A DNA stretch of 57,242 nucleotides from Rikenellaceae bacterium (GCA_022771245.1 JALFCH010000151.1:1-57242); one strand, 5' to 3'. Counted from the first letter of the stretch, positions 38,805-48,029 are shown. Notes: generated by a model not told the origin, from the letters alone. A program made the numbers and translations.

Positions 38805-39227
38805 ATGAAAACAGAAATGGACAAGAATATTCAAATTCCTTCCGACCTGGAAGCCGGCATAGAAAAAATGCTGGACGGGATGGATGCGGCTTCAAGAATC
38901 CTTGCGGACGGGAAAACCTCTCAGGAAGGCCCTCAGGCAGATAGCAGGGCGAGGATTGCCAGGATCAAGCGCAGTTTCTTAAGCATCACTGCTGCAGCAT
39001 CAATAGTCCTGGTGGGATGGTTGGGGTACGGAATGGCCCGGAACTCAGCTCCACAGGACACTTTTGATGACCCTCAGTTGGCTTATGCGGAAGTGGAAAG
39101 GGTACTCTCTTCAATTTCAAGCAATATGCAGCACTCAGTGAGGGGAATGGAAAAGGCGGATGAAATCATCGGCAGACAACAGGAAGTTTACAGCGGAATC
39201 AAACAATCACACAATAGAAACAACTGA
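38805..39227 (+). CDS. Putative anti-sigma factor / single-TM protein of the ECF operon
   Basis: 140 aa; one TM segment (SFLSITAAASIVLVGWLGYGMA) immediately downstream of the sigma factor. Confidence 0.65.
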   Translation: MKTEMDKNIQIPSDLEAGIEKMLDGMDAASRILADGKTSQEGPQADSRARIARIKRSFLSITAAASIVLVGWLGYGMARNSAPQDTFDDPQLAYAEVERVLSSISSNMQHSVRGMEKADEIIGRQQEVYSGIKQSHNRNN

Positions 39228-39228
39228 T

Positions 39229-39705
39229 ATGAAACGATTTATATTAATGCTTGCGGCAGCTGTGATAGCCGTGACAAGTCTCGCTCAGAGCAGCGACAAC
39301 AGCCTTTACAAAAAATACAGCGGCAAGCCGGGAGTCTCTTCCGTTTATATATCCCCGGCTATGTTCAAGCTTATGCAGAAGCTCCCGGAGGTGGAACTCG
39401 CCGATGACAGGGATGTGCATTTCGAGCGTATCATCAAGACTTTTGAGGGTATGTATATCATTGAGGCAGAGGATACTCCATTGGTGAAGGAACTTACTTC
39501 CGACGTTGAGGCACTGCTTCAGAAAGGACAATTGGCACTGCTTATGGAAGTGGTCGAGAAGGATGAGAAGGTGAGGATGTACGTAAGGCAGGAAGGGGAA
39601 TTGATAAAACAGTTCATAATGCTGGAGCTTGAGGACGACTCGGCCACCTATATCTCTATTGTTGCTGATATGCCGGTGGAAGATTTCAATGCCCTTATCA
39701 GATAA
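39229..39705 (+). CDS. Secreted DUF4252-like protein
   Basis: MKRFILMLAAAVIAVTSLAQSSDNSLYKKYSGKPGVSSVYISPAMFKLMQ...DMPVEDFNALIR. Confidence 0.75.
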   Translation: MKRFILMLAAAVIAVTSLAQSSDNSLYKKYSGKPGVSSVYISPAMFKLMQKLPEVELADDRDVHFERIIKTFEGMYIIEAEDTPLVKELTSDVEALLQKGQLALLMEVVEKDEKVRMYVRQEGELIKQFIMLELEDDSATYISIVADMPVEDFNALIR

Positions 39706-39741
39706 GTAATCTGAAGCAACTTATTATTTTCATATTACTAA
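39703..39741. repeat. Internally deleted MITE (33-bp core, TAA/TAA flanks)
   Basis: TAA-GTAATCTGAAGCAACTTATTATTTTCATATTAC-TAA; left TAA is the stop codon of the DUF4252 gene. Confidence 0.75.
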
Positions 39742-39775
39742 TGTTGAAAACCAGGGAGTTGGACCGACGGTTTTG

Positions 39776-40429
39776 ATGGACGGAAAAGAACTTATAATAC
39801 TCTATATCCACGGGATGGGAGGCGGAGGTGACAGCCGCATCCCGTCCGTTTTGAATCAGCACCTTTGCGAATACACCTCCGCCCCGGTGAAGGTCGTGGT
39901 GCGCACCTATTCCTTCGACCCGGATGTGGCCCGCAGCCAGATTGACTCCTGGATGGATGAATTGAAGCCCTCGCTTGTGGTGGGAGAATCTCTCGGCGCC
40001 TGCCACGCCATCCGCCTGAAGGGAGTCCCGCACATACTCGTTTCGCCTTCCCTGAATGCACCCCTGTACTTGGGCTATCTCTCTTGGGCTGCGATGATTC
40101 CCGGAGTCACGTCCTGGCTGGACCGCATCTACAAGCCCCGCGAAGGAGACCGTCAGAGCCTGCATTTCACTTTCCGCACACTGCGCAAATACCGCCGTTA
40201 CCGCCGTCTGGCCCTCGCCAACTCTCCCCGCCAAGGCAGCCCCGACTTCTTCTTCGCCTTTTTCGGCGACTTCGACCACTACCGCCGCAGCGGCATAGTG
40301 AGCATAAAAAGCTGGAGAAGGCATTTCGGAAACACCTTCTCCACTTATCCCGGCACTCATTTTATGGAAGAGGAGTTCATCCTCGACCGGCTTATTCCCA
40401 AGATTATTCAGACTTTAGGCTGCCTGTGA
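39776..40429 (+). CDS. Small alpha/beta-hydrolase-like protein
   Basis: ELIILYIHGMGGGGDSRIPSVLNQHL and LVVGESLGACHAIRL (GxSxG); C-terminal PGTHFMEEEFI. Confidence 0.7.
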   Translation: MDGKELIILYIHGMGGGGDSRIPSVLNQHLCEYTSAPVKVVVRTYSFDPDVARSQIDSWMDELKPSLVVGESLGACHAIRLKGVPHILVSPSLNAPLYLGYLSWAAMIPGVTSWLDRIYKPREGDRQSLHFTFRTLRKYRRYRRLALANSPRQGSPDFFFAFFGDFDHYRRSGIVSIKSWRRHFGNTFSTYPGTHFMEEEFILDRLIPKIIQTLGCL

Positions 40430-40431
40430 AC

Positions 40432-41973
40432 CTAAGCAAGTTTCCAGCCGTCGATGCATCTGGTTTTGGAGGAGAAGTTCACGCCGATCTTGAAAATTGT
40501 CTTTCCTTTGGCAAGGAACGGACGGTCATAGCCCATAGTCTCAATCTGCTGCAGGGCAGTTTCCGCGTCCTGATCTCTTTTCAGTTCAATGATGTAAACG
40601 AATCGTGAAGTTTCCATCATAACGTCTATCCTGCCGTTGCTGGTATGCAGCTCGGTCGTCACTTGTTGTCCCATCAGGCGGAAAAGAGTTGCTAATGAAT
40701 TTTCGAAGATCGCTTCAATATCTCCTTTTATCTGATAGTCAGATGAAGCAAAGAGTGCTGTAAGTCGTTTCATCAGGCCTTCCACGTTTCCGGCTTCTAT
40801 ATCGTTTACAAAACGATAGACTGAAAGTTCGCCACGGGTTTCCATAACCGGGAGATAGTATTGGCTCAAAGACTGAAGGAAACCGTGTTCCACTTCCTCA
40901 TTCGGATATCCGAGAAAATATAGTTTGAACCTGTCATCGTATCCTTTGATTGTCAGGTAGCCTGTTTGGTACATCAGGGTGATTGCATCAGGTTTTTCGT
41001 AGTTGGCTCCGGACAGTTTGGATAGAGGAACTCCGTTGGACGTTATATCTTCCATCAGATAGTCGCCTTGCTGAATGAATCTTATAAGGAAACTCGGAGT
41101 ACCTGTCTCAAACCAATATTCCCCAAACTCCCTACTCTTGAGGGAACGCAGAAGACTGAAAGGATTGTAAACACCGCTTGCTTGTGGGTGGAATCGGTAT
41201 CCGTCATACATTCCGGCAAGTTTGCGGAAGCAATCCTCTGTGCTTATTCCATTGGCTTGCGCCATAATTTCCACACTGTCGGAAAAAACTTCCTTCAATT
41301 CCCTTTCAGTAATTCCGCAGATGTCTGCATTGTCAATGCTCATAGAAATGTCTTCAGGACTGTTGAGAGCACTGAAGACGCTCATTTTTCCGAGTTTTGA
41401 AACACCGGTCAGGAAAGCAAACTTGATACAATCGTTTCTGGATTTGATGACTCCATAAAACCCTTGCAGAATGTTTCTCATAGTTTCTGCAGATTTGTCA
41501 TCCGAAAGGTTGTCCAAAACCGGTTTGTCGTATTCGTCTATGAGAATCACCACCGGAAGCCCTGTCTTCTGGTTGATTTTTCCTATCAGGGAATCAAATC
41601 TTACACTGGATATCTTCTCAGTGCTTTCGACTGAATAAAGTTTTTCATAGTTTGTAAGAAAAGCCCTGATTTTGGCTTCGAGAACCTCCGGGGTGGTATA
41701 ACTCGCACCGCTGAAGTCAAGTCTGAGAACAGGATAATCGCACCAATCCTTTTCCTTTCCGTAAATTTTCAGCCCTTTGAACAATTCTTTTTTGCCTTTG
41801 AAATATGCTTCAAGGGTAGAAATCAGAAGGCTTTTGCCGAAGCGGCGCGGACGGCTGAGGAAATAGTATTTGCCGGTTGTGGCAAGTCTCCAGATATGCT
41901 CTGTTTTGTCAATGTAGGCATATCCTTCCTTTCGGATTATTTCGAAACTTTGAATTCCAATAGGGTACAGCAT
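40432..41973 (-). CDS. AAA-ATPase-like protein with C-terminal PD-(D/E)XK nuclease-like domain
   Basis: 513 aa; LSRPRRFGKSLLISTLEAYFKG; VILIDEYDKPVLD; C-terminal SNGRIDVMMETSRFVYIIELKRDQDAETALQQIE. Confidence 0.9.
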   Translation of the reverse strand: MLYPIGIQSFEIIRKEGYAYIDKTEHIWRLATTGKYYFLSRPRRFGKSLLISTLEAYFKGKKELFKGLKIYGKEKDWCDYPVLRLDFSGASYTTPEVLEAKIRAFLTNYEKLYSVESTEKISSVRFDSLIGKINQKTGLPVVILIDEYDKPVLDNLSDDKSAETMRNILQGFYGVIKSRNDCIKFAFLTGVSKLGKMSVFSALNSPEDISMSIDNADICGITERELKEVFSDSVEIMAQANGISTEDCFRKLAGMYDGYRFHPQASGVYNPFSLLRSLKSREFGEYWFETGTPSFLIRFIQQGDYLMEDITSNGVPLSKLSGANYEKPDAITLMYQTGYLTIKGYDDRFKLYFLGYPNEEVEHGFLQSLSQYYLPVMETRGELSVYRFVNDIEAGNVEGLMKRLTALFASSDYQIKGDIEAIFENSLATLFRLMGQQVTTELHTSNGRIDVMMETSRFVYIIELKRDQDAETALQQIETMGYDRPFLAKGKTIFKIGVNFSSKTRCIDGWKLA

Positions 41974-42037
41974 ATTCCTCGGGCTTCTGAATACAATTTT
42001 ACATTTGGAACAAAGTTAATCTTTTTTTTCATATTAC

Positions 42038-42203
42038 TAAGTAATGCGAAAATAATAAATTGCGTCAGATTTGAATTGGATTTTCGAGGTCAGATTTTCA
42101 CCCGAAGAAGGAGCATAGCCGTAGCTATGTGACTGATGAGGGAGGAAATATGGACCGAAAAGATTGTCAAAGATGATGCAGTTTATTTTTTGAGGATTAC
42201 TAA
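42038..42203 (+). repeat. MITE-like element, full copy 3 (160-bp core 42041-42200, TAA/TAA flanks)
   Basis: TAA-GTAATGCGAAAATAATAAATTGCGTCAGATTTGAATT...TTTATTTTTTGAGGATTAC-TAA; internal palindrome CATAGC-CGTA-GCTATG (42114-42129). A truncated inverted end TTTTCATATTAC (42026-42037) abuts its left side. Confidence 0.85.
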
Positions 42204-42218
42204 ATCAAAGCTTTTTTG

Positions 42219-42226
42219 TATCTTCG
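42219..42226 (+). promoter_or_regulatory. Weak candidate -7 box (TATCTTCG) for the polyene-like operon
   Basis: Near match to TAnnTTTG, 18 nt upstream of the fabG-like ATG and 16 nt downstream of the MITE. Confidence 0.25.
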
Positions 42227-42243
42227 CGCCAAATTTGTGTTTT

Positions 42244-42972
42244 ATGAAATATGCTTTGGTGACAGGAGGTTCCAGGGGGCTCGGAAGGGCTGTGTGTCTG
42301 AAACTTGCGAAGATGCAGATTCCTGTATTGATAAATTATCAGTCCAACAGGGAGGCTGCACAGCAGGTCCTTGATGAAATTGCCGCAGCGGGCGGGGAGG
42401 CTGAACTTATGCCTTTCGACGTGGCCTGTCAGGAACAGGTTGTGGCTGCCATTGACGCCTGGGAGCAGGCACATCCCGACGATTACATAGCCTATCTGGT
42501 CAACAATGCCGGAATCCGCCGTGACGGTCTTATGTTTATGACTCCCGATGCGGACTGGCATACTGTACTGGACACCACTCTCAACGGCTTCTTCTATGTT
42601 ACCCGCAGGCTTCTTCCGAAAATGATGATGCGCAGGCACGGCGGAAGGATAGTCAATATGTCTTCGCTCTCCGGACTCAAGGGAATGGCGGGACAGACAA
42701 ATTACAGTGCTGCAAAGGCCGGGCTTATCGGGGCCACCAAGGCTCTGGCTCAGGAAGTTGCACCGAGAAATGTGACTGTCAATGCCGTGGCTCCCGGTTT
42801 CATAGAAACGGATATGACAAAGGATCTTCCCCAGGACCAGCTCAAGGAAATGGTGCCGATGAAGCGTTTCGGCAAGCCGGAAGAAGTGGCTGAACTGGTG
42901 GGTTTCCTGTGTTCGGACAATGCCTCCTATATCACGGGAGAGGTAATCAGCATCAACGGAGGGCTGTATTGA
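42244..42972 (+). CDS. 3-ketoacyl-ACP reductase (FabG-like SDR)
   Basis: KYALVTGGSRGLGRAVCLKLA; LVNNAGIRRD; YSAAKAGLIGATKALAQEVAPRNVTVNAVAPGFIETDM. Confidence 0.92.
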   Translation: MKYALVTGGSRGLGRAVCLKLAKMQIPVLINYQSNREAAQQVLDEIAAAGGEAELMPFDVACQEQVVAAIDAWEQAHPDDYIAYLVNNAGIRRDGLMFMTPDADWHTVLDTTLNGFFYVTRRLLPKMMMRRHGGRIVNMSSLSGLKGMAGQTNYSAAKAGLIGATKALAQEVAPRNVTVNAVAPGFIETDMTKDLPQDQLKEMVPMKRFGKPEEVAELVGFLCSDNASYITGEVISINGGLY

Positions 42973-42998
42973 CAAAGTTGGTCTTTAAGCAAAGGAAT

Positions 42999-44222
42999 AT
43001 GCGTAGAGTCGTAATAACAGGAATGGGAATATGGTCCTGCATAGGCACCAGTATTGAGGAGGTCAAGGAATCCCTCTACAACGGAAAATCCGGAATAGGC
43101 ATAGAAGAGGAGAGACTGCGCTACGGCTATCAGTCCGGTCTCACGGGCATCGTCCCAAAACCTCAGCTCAAGGGCTTGATAGACAGGCACCTGCGCAGGG
43201 GTATGTCGGAGGAGGCGGAATATGCCTATATGGCAGGGCGCCAGGCTTTCGAGATGGCCGGAGTGGACGAAGAATATCTTCTGAACAACGAAGTGGGATG
43301 CATTTTCGGCAACGACTCATCCGCAAAGCCGGTCATTGAAACTGCCAAACTTATGGAGGAGAAACACGACACCGAGCTGCTCGGACAGTCCTATATCTTC
43401 CAGTCTATGAACTCCACCATCAATATGAATCTCAGCACCATCTTCCACCTCAAGGGAGTGAACTTCAGCGTGAGTGCGGCTTGTGCCAGCGGCAGCCATT
43501 CCATAGGCCTGGGCTATATGCTCATCAAACAGGGGCTTCAGGATATGGTGCTTTGCGGAGGCGGACAGGAGACCAATTTCTACTGTATGGCTTCCTTCGA
43601 TGCGCTCGGGGCGTTCTCCAAAAATATGGCGGAGCCTGCAAAAGCCAGCCGGCCTTTCGACAGGGACAGGGATGGACTGGTTCCCAGCGGCGGAGGTGCT
43701 GCCCTTGTGCTTGAGGATTACGACCACGCCGTGGCACGAGGAGCGCATATCATTGCTGAGGTGTTGGGCTACGGATTCTCTTCCAACGGCACCCAGGGCA
43801 TAAGTCAGCCCAGCGATGACGGTTGCGTCAGGGCTATGCGCAGGGCAATGGACGACGCCGGAGTGGAGCCTTCTGAGATAGACTATATCAACGCCCACGC
43901 CACCAGCACCCGTCAGGGCGATATGGTGGAGGCCACAGCCATAGACAAACTCTTCCACGGAACCAAAGCCTTGATAAGCAGCACCAAGAGTATGACAGGA
44001 CACGAGTGCTGGATGGCCGGGGCAAGTGAGATTGTGTATTCGCTCATAATGATGCAGCACAATTTTGTGGCTCCCAACATCAATCTTGAAAATTGCGACG
44101 AGGTGAGCGGAAAACTGAATCTCGTCCGTCAGACTGTGGACACTGAGGTGAAACTTGTGTTGAGCAATTCCTTCGGTTTCGGAGGTACCAACAGCGCGCT
44201 TGTAATCAGAAAATTTGAATAA
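42999..44222 (+). CDS. Beta-ketoacyl synthase (APE/FabF-like)
   Basis: RRVVITGMGIWSCIGTS; FSVSAACASGSHSIGLGY; NAHATSTRQGD; SSTKSMTGHECWMAGASE: Cys-His-His intact. Confidence 0.92.
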   Translation: MRRVVITGMGIWSCIGTSIEEVKESLYNGKSGIGIEEERLRYGYQSGLTGIVPKPQLKGLIDRHLRRGMSEEAEYAYMAGRQAFEMAGVDEEYLLNNEVGCIFGNDSSAKPVIETAKLMEEKHDTELLGQSYIFQSMNSTINMNLSTIFHLKGVNFSVSAACASGSHSIGLGYMLIKQGLQDMVLCGGGQETNFYCMASFDALGAFSKNMAEPAKASRPFDRDRDGLVPSGGGAALVLEDYDHAVARGAHIIAEVLGYGFSSNGTQGISQPSDDGCVRAMRRAMDDAGVEPSEIDYINAHATSTRQGDMVEATAIDKLFHGTKALISSTKSMTGHECWMAGASEIVYSLIMMQHNFVAPNINLENCDEVSGKLNLVRQTVDTEVKLVLSNSFGFGGTNSALVIRKFE

Positions 44223-44224
44223 AT

Positions 44225-44467
44225 ATGAATCGCAACGAAATTGAAGAAAAAGTGAGGAATTTCCTCGTTGAAGATTTGGAAATTGATGAGGAAAAAATTA
44301 CTCCTGATGCGCTTTTGAAGGAGGATTTGGGCATTGACAGCCTGGATTTTGTGGATATAGTCGTAATTGTTGAGAGAAACTTCGGGTTCAAAATCAAGCC
44401 TGAGGAGATGAAGGGTGTGGACACCTACTCCAAATTCTGCGACTACATCGAAACCAAGGTCAACTGA
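44225..44467 (+). CDS. Acyl carrier protein
   Basis: 80 aa; EDLGIDSLDFVDIVVIVERNFGF with DSL phosphopantetheine serine. Confidence 0.93.
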   Translation: MNRNEIEEKVRNFLVEDLEIDEEKITPDALLKEDLGIDSLDFVDIVVIVERNFGFKIKPEEMKGVDTYSKFCDYIETKVN

Positions 44468-44472
44468 GTCCT

Positions 44473-45348
44473 ATGGCTCAGCAGTGGGCTGGCAAGACTT
44501 TCGGCGATGGATGGCTGCTGCGGTGGCTCATCCATTCTTTGCGTTTTATGGACGTACGCTTTCTGTATGTCTTTGCCTATATTTTCGTGGTGCCGGTGTG
44601 CATTGCGGTCAATCACAGCCGCAAGACTTCGTGGTTCTTTTACCGCAAGGTGCTGGGCTTCGGCTGGTGGAAATCCCTCTGGGGAGTCTATGCCAACCAT
44701 TGTCTCTTTGCCGAGGTCATAATCGACAAGTTCGCGATGTTCGCTGGCCGGAAATTCAAGGTCGAAGTCGTGGGCGACGAGAAGTATCAGGAATATGCCG
44801 CAAGGCCTGAAGGGTTCATACAATTGAGCTCACACATAGGCAATTACGAGATTGCGGGCTATACACTCGTGTGCAAGGACAAATGCATCAACCCCGTGCT
44901 TTACGGAGGCGAGGGAGTTCAGGTTATGGAGAACCGAGGCAATATGTTCGGACGGACCAATATTAAGATGATAAGGATGCTGCCGGATATGGCCTACCTG
45001 TTCGAAATCGACGAGGCTCTGAACAGGGGAGAGGTGGTGAGTTTTGCAGCCGACAGGTTTATGGGAGGAGCGAGACATATTGCTCTCGATTTTTTCGGAC
45101 GCAAGGCGGAATTTCCTCAGGGGCCGTTCAGCGTGGCCACAATGCGGGGGCTGGATGTGCTGGCAATCAATGTGATGAAGACCGGATGGGTGAGTTATAA
45201 AATTTTTGTCACCCCGCTTGAATACGACAAGCAGGCCAGCCGCAAAGAACAAATCAGACAGTTGTCCGGGGCTTATGTGTCCGAATTGGAGAAGATGCTC
45301 AGGGCATACCCGCATCAGTGGTTCAATTTTTATGAATTTTGGAATTGA
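44473..45348 (+). CDS. LpxL/HtrB-like lysophospholipid acyltransferase
   Basis: SWFFYRKVLGFGWWKSLWGVYANHCLFAEVIIDK; QLSSHIGNYEIAG (HX4E); overall HtrB-like length and topology. Confidence 0.8.
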   Translation: MAQQWAGKTFGDGWLLRWLIHSLRFMDVRFLYVFAYIFVVPVCIAVNHSRKTSWFFYRKVLGFGWWKSLWGVYANHCLFAEVIIDKFAMFAGRKFKVEVVGDEKYQEYAARPEGFIQLSSHIGNYEIAGYTLVCKDKCINPVLYGGEGVQVMENRGNMFGRTNIKMIRMLPDMAYLFEIDEALNRGEVVSFAADRFMGGARHIALDFFGRKAEFPQGPFSVATMRGLDVLAINVMKTGWVSYKIFVTPLEYDKQASRKEQIRQLSGAYVSELEKMLRAYPHQWFNFYEFWN

Positions 45349-45350
45349 TT

Positions 45351-45803
45351 ATGGAACAGCAGTTCAGTGAAGAATATTTGAGGTCCATAGACTTGCACAC
45401 GGTGCTGCCTCAGCAGGAACCTTTTGTGATGGTGGGCAGTCTCATAGCCTTTGATGCAGACTCGTCCGTTACGGAAACTCTTATCCGTGAGGACAATATC
45501 TTCGTGGACGACGGGCATTTTTCTGCATCGGGGATGATGGAGAATATTGCCCAGACTTGTGCGGCCAGGGTGGGATTCTATAACAAATATGTGCTCCACA
45601 AGGATGTGCAGGTGGGTTTCATAGGGGCGGTGCGCAATTATGTGGTACATTCGCTTGCTCCGGTGGGGGAGATGGTCACTACCCGGGTGGACATACTTCA
45701 GGATGTGTTCGGGATGACTCTTGCCAATGCTCAAGTGACTTGCAGGGGCGAGGTGATTGCCGAGGCGGAGATCAAGCTGGCTGTAAGACAGGTGGAGGAA
45801 TAG
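45351..45803 (+). CDS. Hotdog-fold beta-hydroxyacyl-ACP dehydratase (ApeP-like)
   Basis: VLPQQEPFVMVGSLIAFD; GHFSASGMMENIAQTCAARVGF. Confidence 0.8.
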   Translation: MEQQFSEEYLRSIDLHTVLPQQEPFVMVGSLIAFDADSSVTETLIREDNIFVDDGHFSASGMMENIAQTCAARVGFYNKYVLHKDVQVGFIGAVRNYVVHSLAPVGEMVTTRVDILQDVFGMTLANAQVTCRGEVIAEAEIKLAVRQVEE

Positions 45804-45807
45804 GCTT

Positions 45808-46233
45808 ATGTCAAGGGAACTGGTGGTCGAAAAGGAATTGGAAATCCGCTTCAGCGAGGTGGATATGATGGGAGTGGTCTGGCACGGGAACTATCCGCTT
45901 TATCTGGAGGATGCCAGGGAGGCATTCGGGGCGGAGTTCGGGCTGTCTTATTCGCTCTATATCAAGGAGAATGTATTTGTGCCCATAGTGAAGATGGACG
46001 TGGATTACAAGAGGCCGGTGCGCTTCGGGATGAGGCCGGTCATACGTATTGAGTATGTGCCCACGGATGCCGCGAAAGTCATCTTTGACTACAAACTGTA
46101 CGACAAGGAGAGCGGGGATGTGTTTCTGACTGCAAGGACGGTGCAGGTGTTTATGGACAGGGACTATAAACTGATGTGGTTCAGTCCGGACTTTTACACT
46201 CAATGGAAACGGCAAATGGGGCTGACTGAATAA
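45808..46233 (+). CDS. Acyl-CoA/ACP thioesterase (4HBT/YbgC-like)
   Basis: KELEIRFSEVDMMGVVWHGNYPLYLEDAREAFGAEFGL. Confidence 0.88.
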   Translation: MSRELVVEKELEIRFSEVDMMGVVWHGNYPLYLEDAREAFGAEFGLSYSLYIKENVFVPIVKMDVDYKRPVRFGMRPVIRIEYVPTDAAKVIFDYKLYDKESGDVFLTARTVQVFMDRDYKLMWFSPDFYTQWKRQMGLTE

Positions 46234-46235
46234 AG

Positions 46236-48029
46236 ATGATAGAGGTACTCGGAAGGAATATTTTTTCGCCTCTGGGGGCGGATCTGGAGCAGAATTACCG
46301 GGCTGTGAGGGCTGGGGAATCGGCTCTGCGCCTTCGTGGGGACGACAGCGGATGGAGGGGAATTCCCGACCTCCCTGTGGCCTCGCTTTTGGAGGACGGA
46401 TTTGTCCTTGAAGGATTCAGCCGTTTCGAGTCTATGGTCATTTCTTCCGTTTCAGATGCCCTTTCTTCTTCCGGAGTGGATCCCGAATCCCCTAAATGTA
46501 TTTTCATCCTGAGCACCACCAAGGCCGATGTGGAAAGTTTGGAACAGGGAGACAGCCAGTACCTCGCTCCGGCTGCAGCGGCAAGGAAGGTGGCCCGGCA
46601 CTTGGGTATGGTAAATGAACCCGTGGTTGTGAGCAATGCCTGCATCTCAGGGGTTGCGGCTCAGATTCTGGCAGCCCGGCTGATTGAAACAGGCAAATAC
46701 GACACGGCTATAGTCTGCGGGGCCGACGCCATAAGTCCTTTTGTGGTGGCCGGTTTCAGCTCGTTCAAAGCCCTGTCACCGCAGCCCTGCCGCCCTTTTG
46801 ACATCGAGAGAATGGGACTCAACCTCGGAGAAGCTGCCGCAACCATCATACTCGGCCGTTCCTGCACGGCGGTAGGGGATTCCCGGTCGGGGCGGGGAAT
46901 GACGGCAGATGAAAAAGACCGCTGGTATCTCCTCAGCGGAGCCCTCACCAATGATGCCTACCATCTGAGCGCTCCGTCCCCGTCCGGAGAAGGTTGCTAC
47001 CGTGCCATAGTCTCCGCTCTCTCAGGCTTCCCTGCGGAAAAACTGGCTGCAATAGGAGTCCACGGCACAGCCACGATGTTCAACGACCAGATGGAAAGCA
47101 AGGCCATAGAGCGTGCCGGGCTTTCCGGGGTGCCGCTTTCCGCCCTCAAAGGCTATTATGGGCACACCCTCGGAGCTGCCGGAGTGCTTGAAACAGTACT
47201 GCTTATGCGCTGCCTTGAAGACGGAGTGATACCTGCAAACCGGGGATTTGAAGAAATGGGAGTGGGAGGAAAGGTAAACATAGTCCCGGAAGAACTGCAA
47301 ACTGACCGCAAGGCTTTCCTGAAAATGATTTCAGGCTTCGGAGGCTGCAATGGAGCCTTGCTCTATTCCCGTGAACCGGCTGATTATGAGTTGATTGCAC
47401 AAGCGGATGCCCATAGTGCCGTAGGGGGAAATGAGTCCGGGACAAGCTCTTGGACTATAGCGCACAAGGTCCGCATAACCCCGGCCGGATTTGAGCTGGA
47501 CGGCATCAGCCAAAGTTTTGACACCCCGGGCAAACCTGCCCTTACCGCCCTCTACAAACAGCATATAGGCGATTATCCCAAGTTCTACAAGATGGACGGA
47601 CTCTGCCGCCTTGCCTTTGTGGCATCGGAACTCCTGCTGCAAGACTTCCTGACGGCTGAAACCGGAAAAGCAGAACGGGCTGAGGCATCCGAACTGAACA
47701 CCACGGATGTCCTGATTTTCAACAGGAATTCATCCATAGCCTCGGACAGGGAACATATAGCCACCATCAGTGACCCCGGCAATTATTATCCCAGCCCGTC
47801 AGTATTCCTCTACACCCTGCCGAACATTCTGACCGGGGAAATAGCCATACGCAACGGTTTCACTGGCGAGACCTCGCTCTTCATTGCCGAGGATGGAGGT
47901 GTATGCGACGAAATACTCGAAGCCTCGATGGCATCCACTGATGCTTCCCGCATACTTGCAGGGTGGATAGATTACCGGGACGACGATTCATTCGGTGTTG
48001 ACTTGAAATTATATATAAAAATCAAATAG
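46236..48029 (+). CDS. Beta-ketoacyl synthase with additional C-terminal KS-like (KSAc-type) domain
   Basis: VVSNACISGVAAQILAARL; GVHGTATMFND; KGYYGHTLGAAGVLETV; C-terminal extension YPSPSVFLYTLPNILTGEIAIRNGFTGETSLF. Confidence 0.85.
   Translation: MIEVLGRNIFSPLGADLEQNYRAVRAGESALRLRGDDSGWRGIPDLPVASLLEDGFVLEGFSRFESMVISSVSDALSSSGVDPESPKCIFILSTTKADVESLEQGDSQYLAPAAAARKVARHLGMVNEPVVVSNACISGVAAQILAARLIETGKYDTAIVCGADAISPFVVAGFSSFKALSPQPCRPFDIERMGLNLGEAAATIILGRSCTAVGDSRSGRGMTADEKDRWYLLSGALTNDAYHLSAPSPSGEGCYRAIVSALSGFPAEKLAAIGVHGTATMFNDQMESKAIERAGLSGVPLSALKGYYGHTLGAAGVLETVLLMRCLEDGVIPANRGFEEMGVGGKVNIVPEELQTDRKAFLKMISGFGGCNGALLYSREPADYELIAQADAHSAVGGNESGTSSWTIAHKVRITPAGFELDGISQSFDTPGKPALTALYKQHIGDYPKFYKMDGLCRLAFVASELLLQDFLTAETGKAERAEASELNTTDVLIFNRNSSIASDREHIATISDPGNYYPSPSVFLYTLPNILTGEIAIRNGFTGETSLFIAEDGGVCDEILEASMASTDASRILAGWIDYRDDDSFGVDLKLYIKIK

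Noticed and set aside
42136-42243. N-terminal extension of the fabG-like ORF (MREEIWTEKIVKDD...)
   Set aside because: It reads through the MITE; the SDR N-terminus begins at MKYALVTGG (42244).
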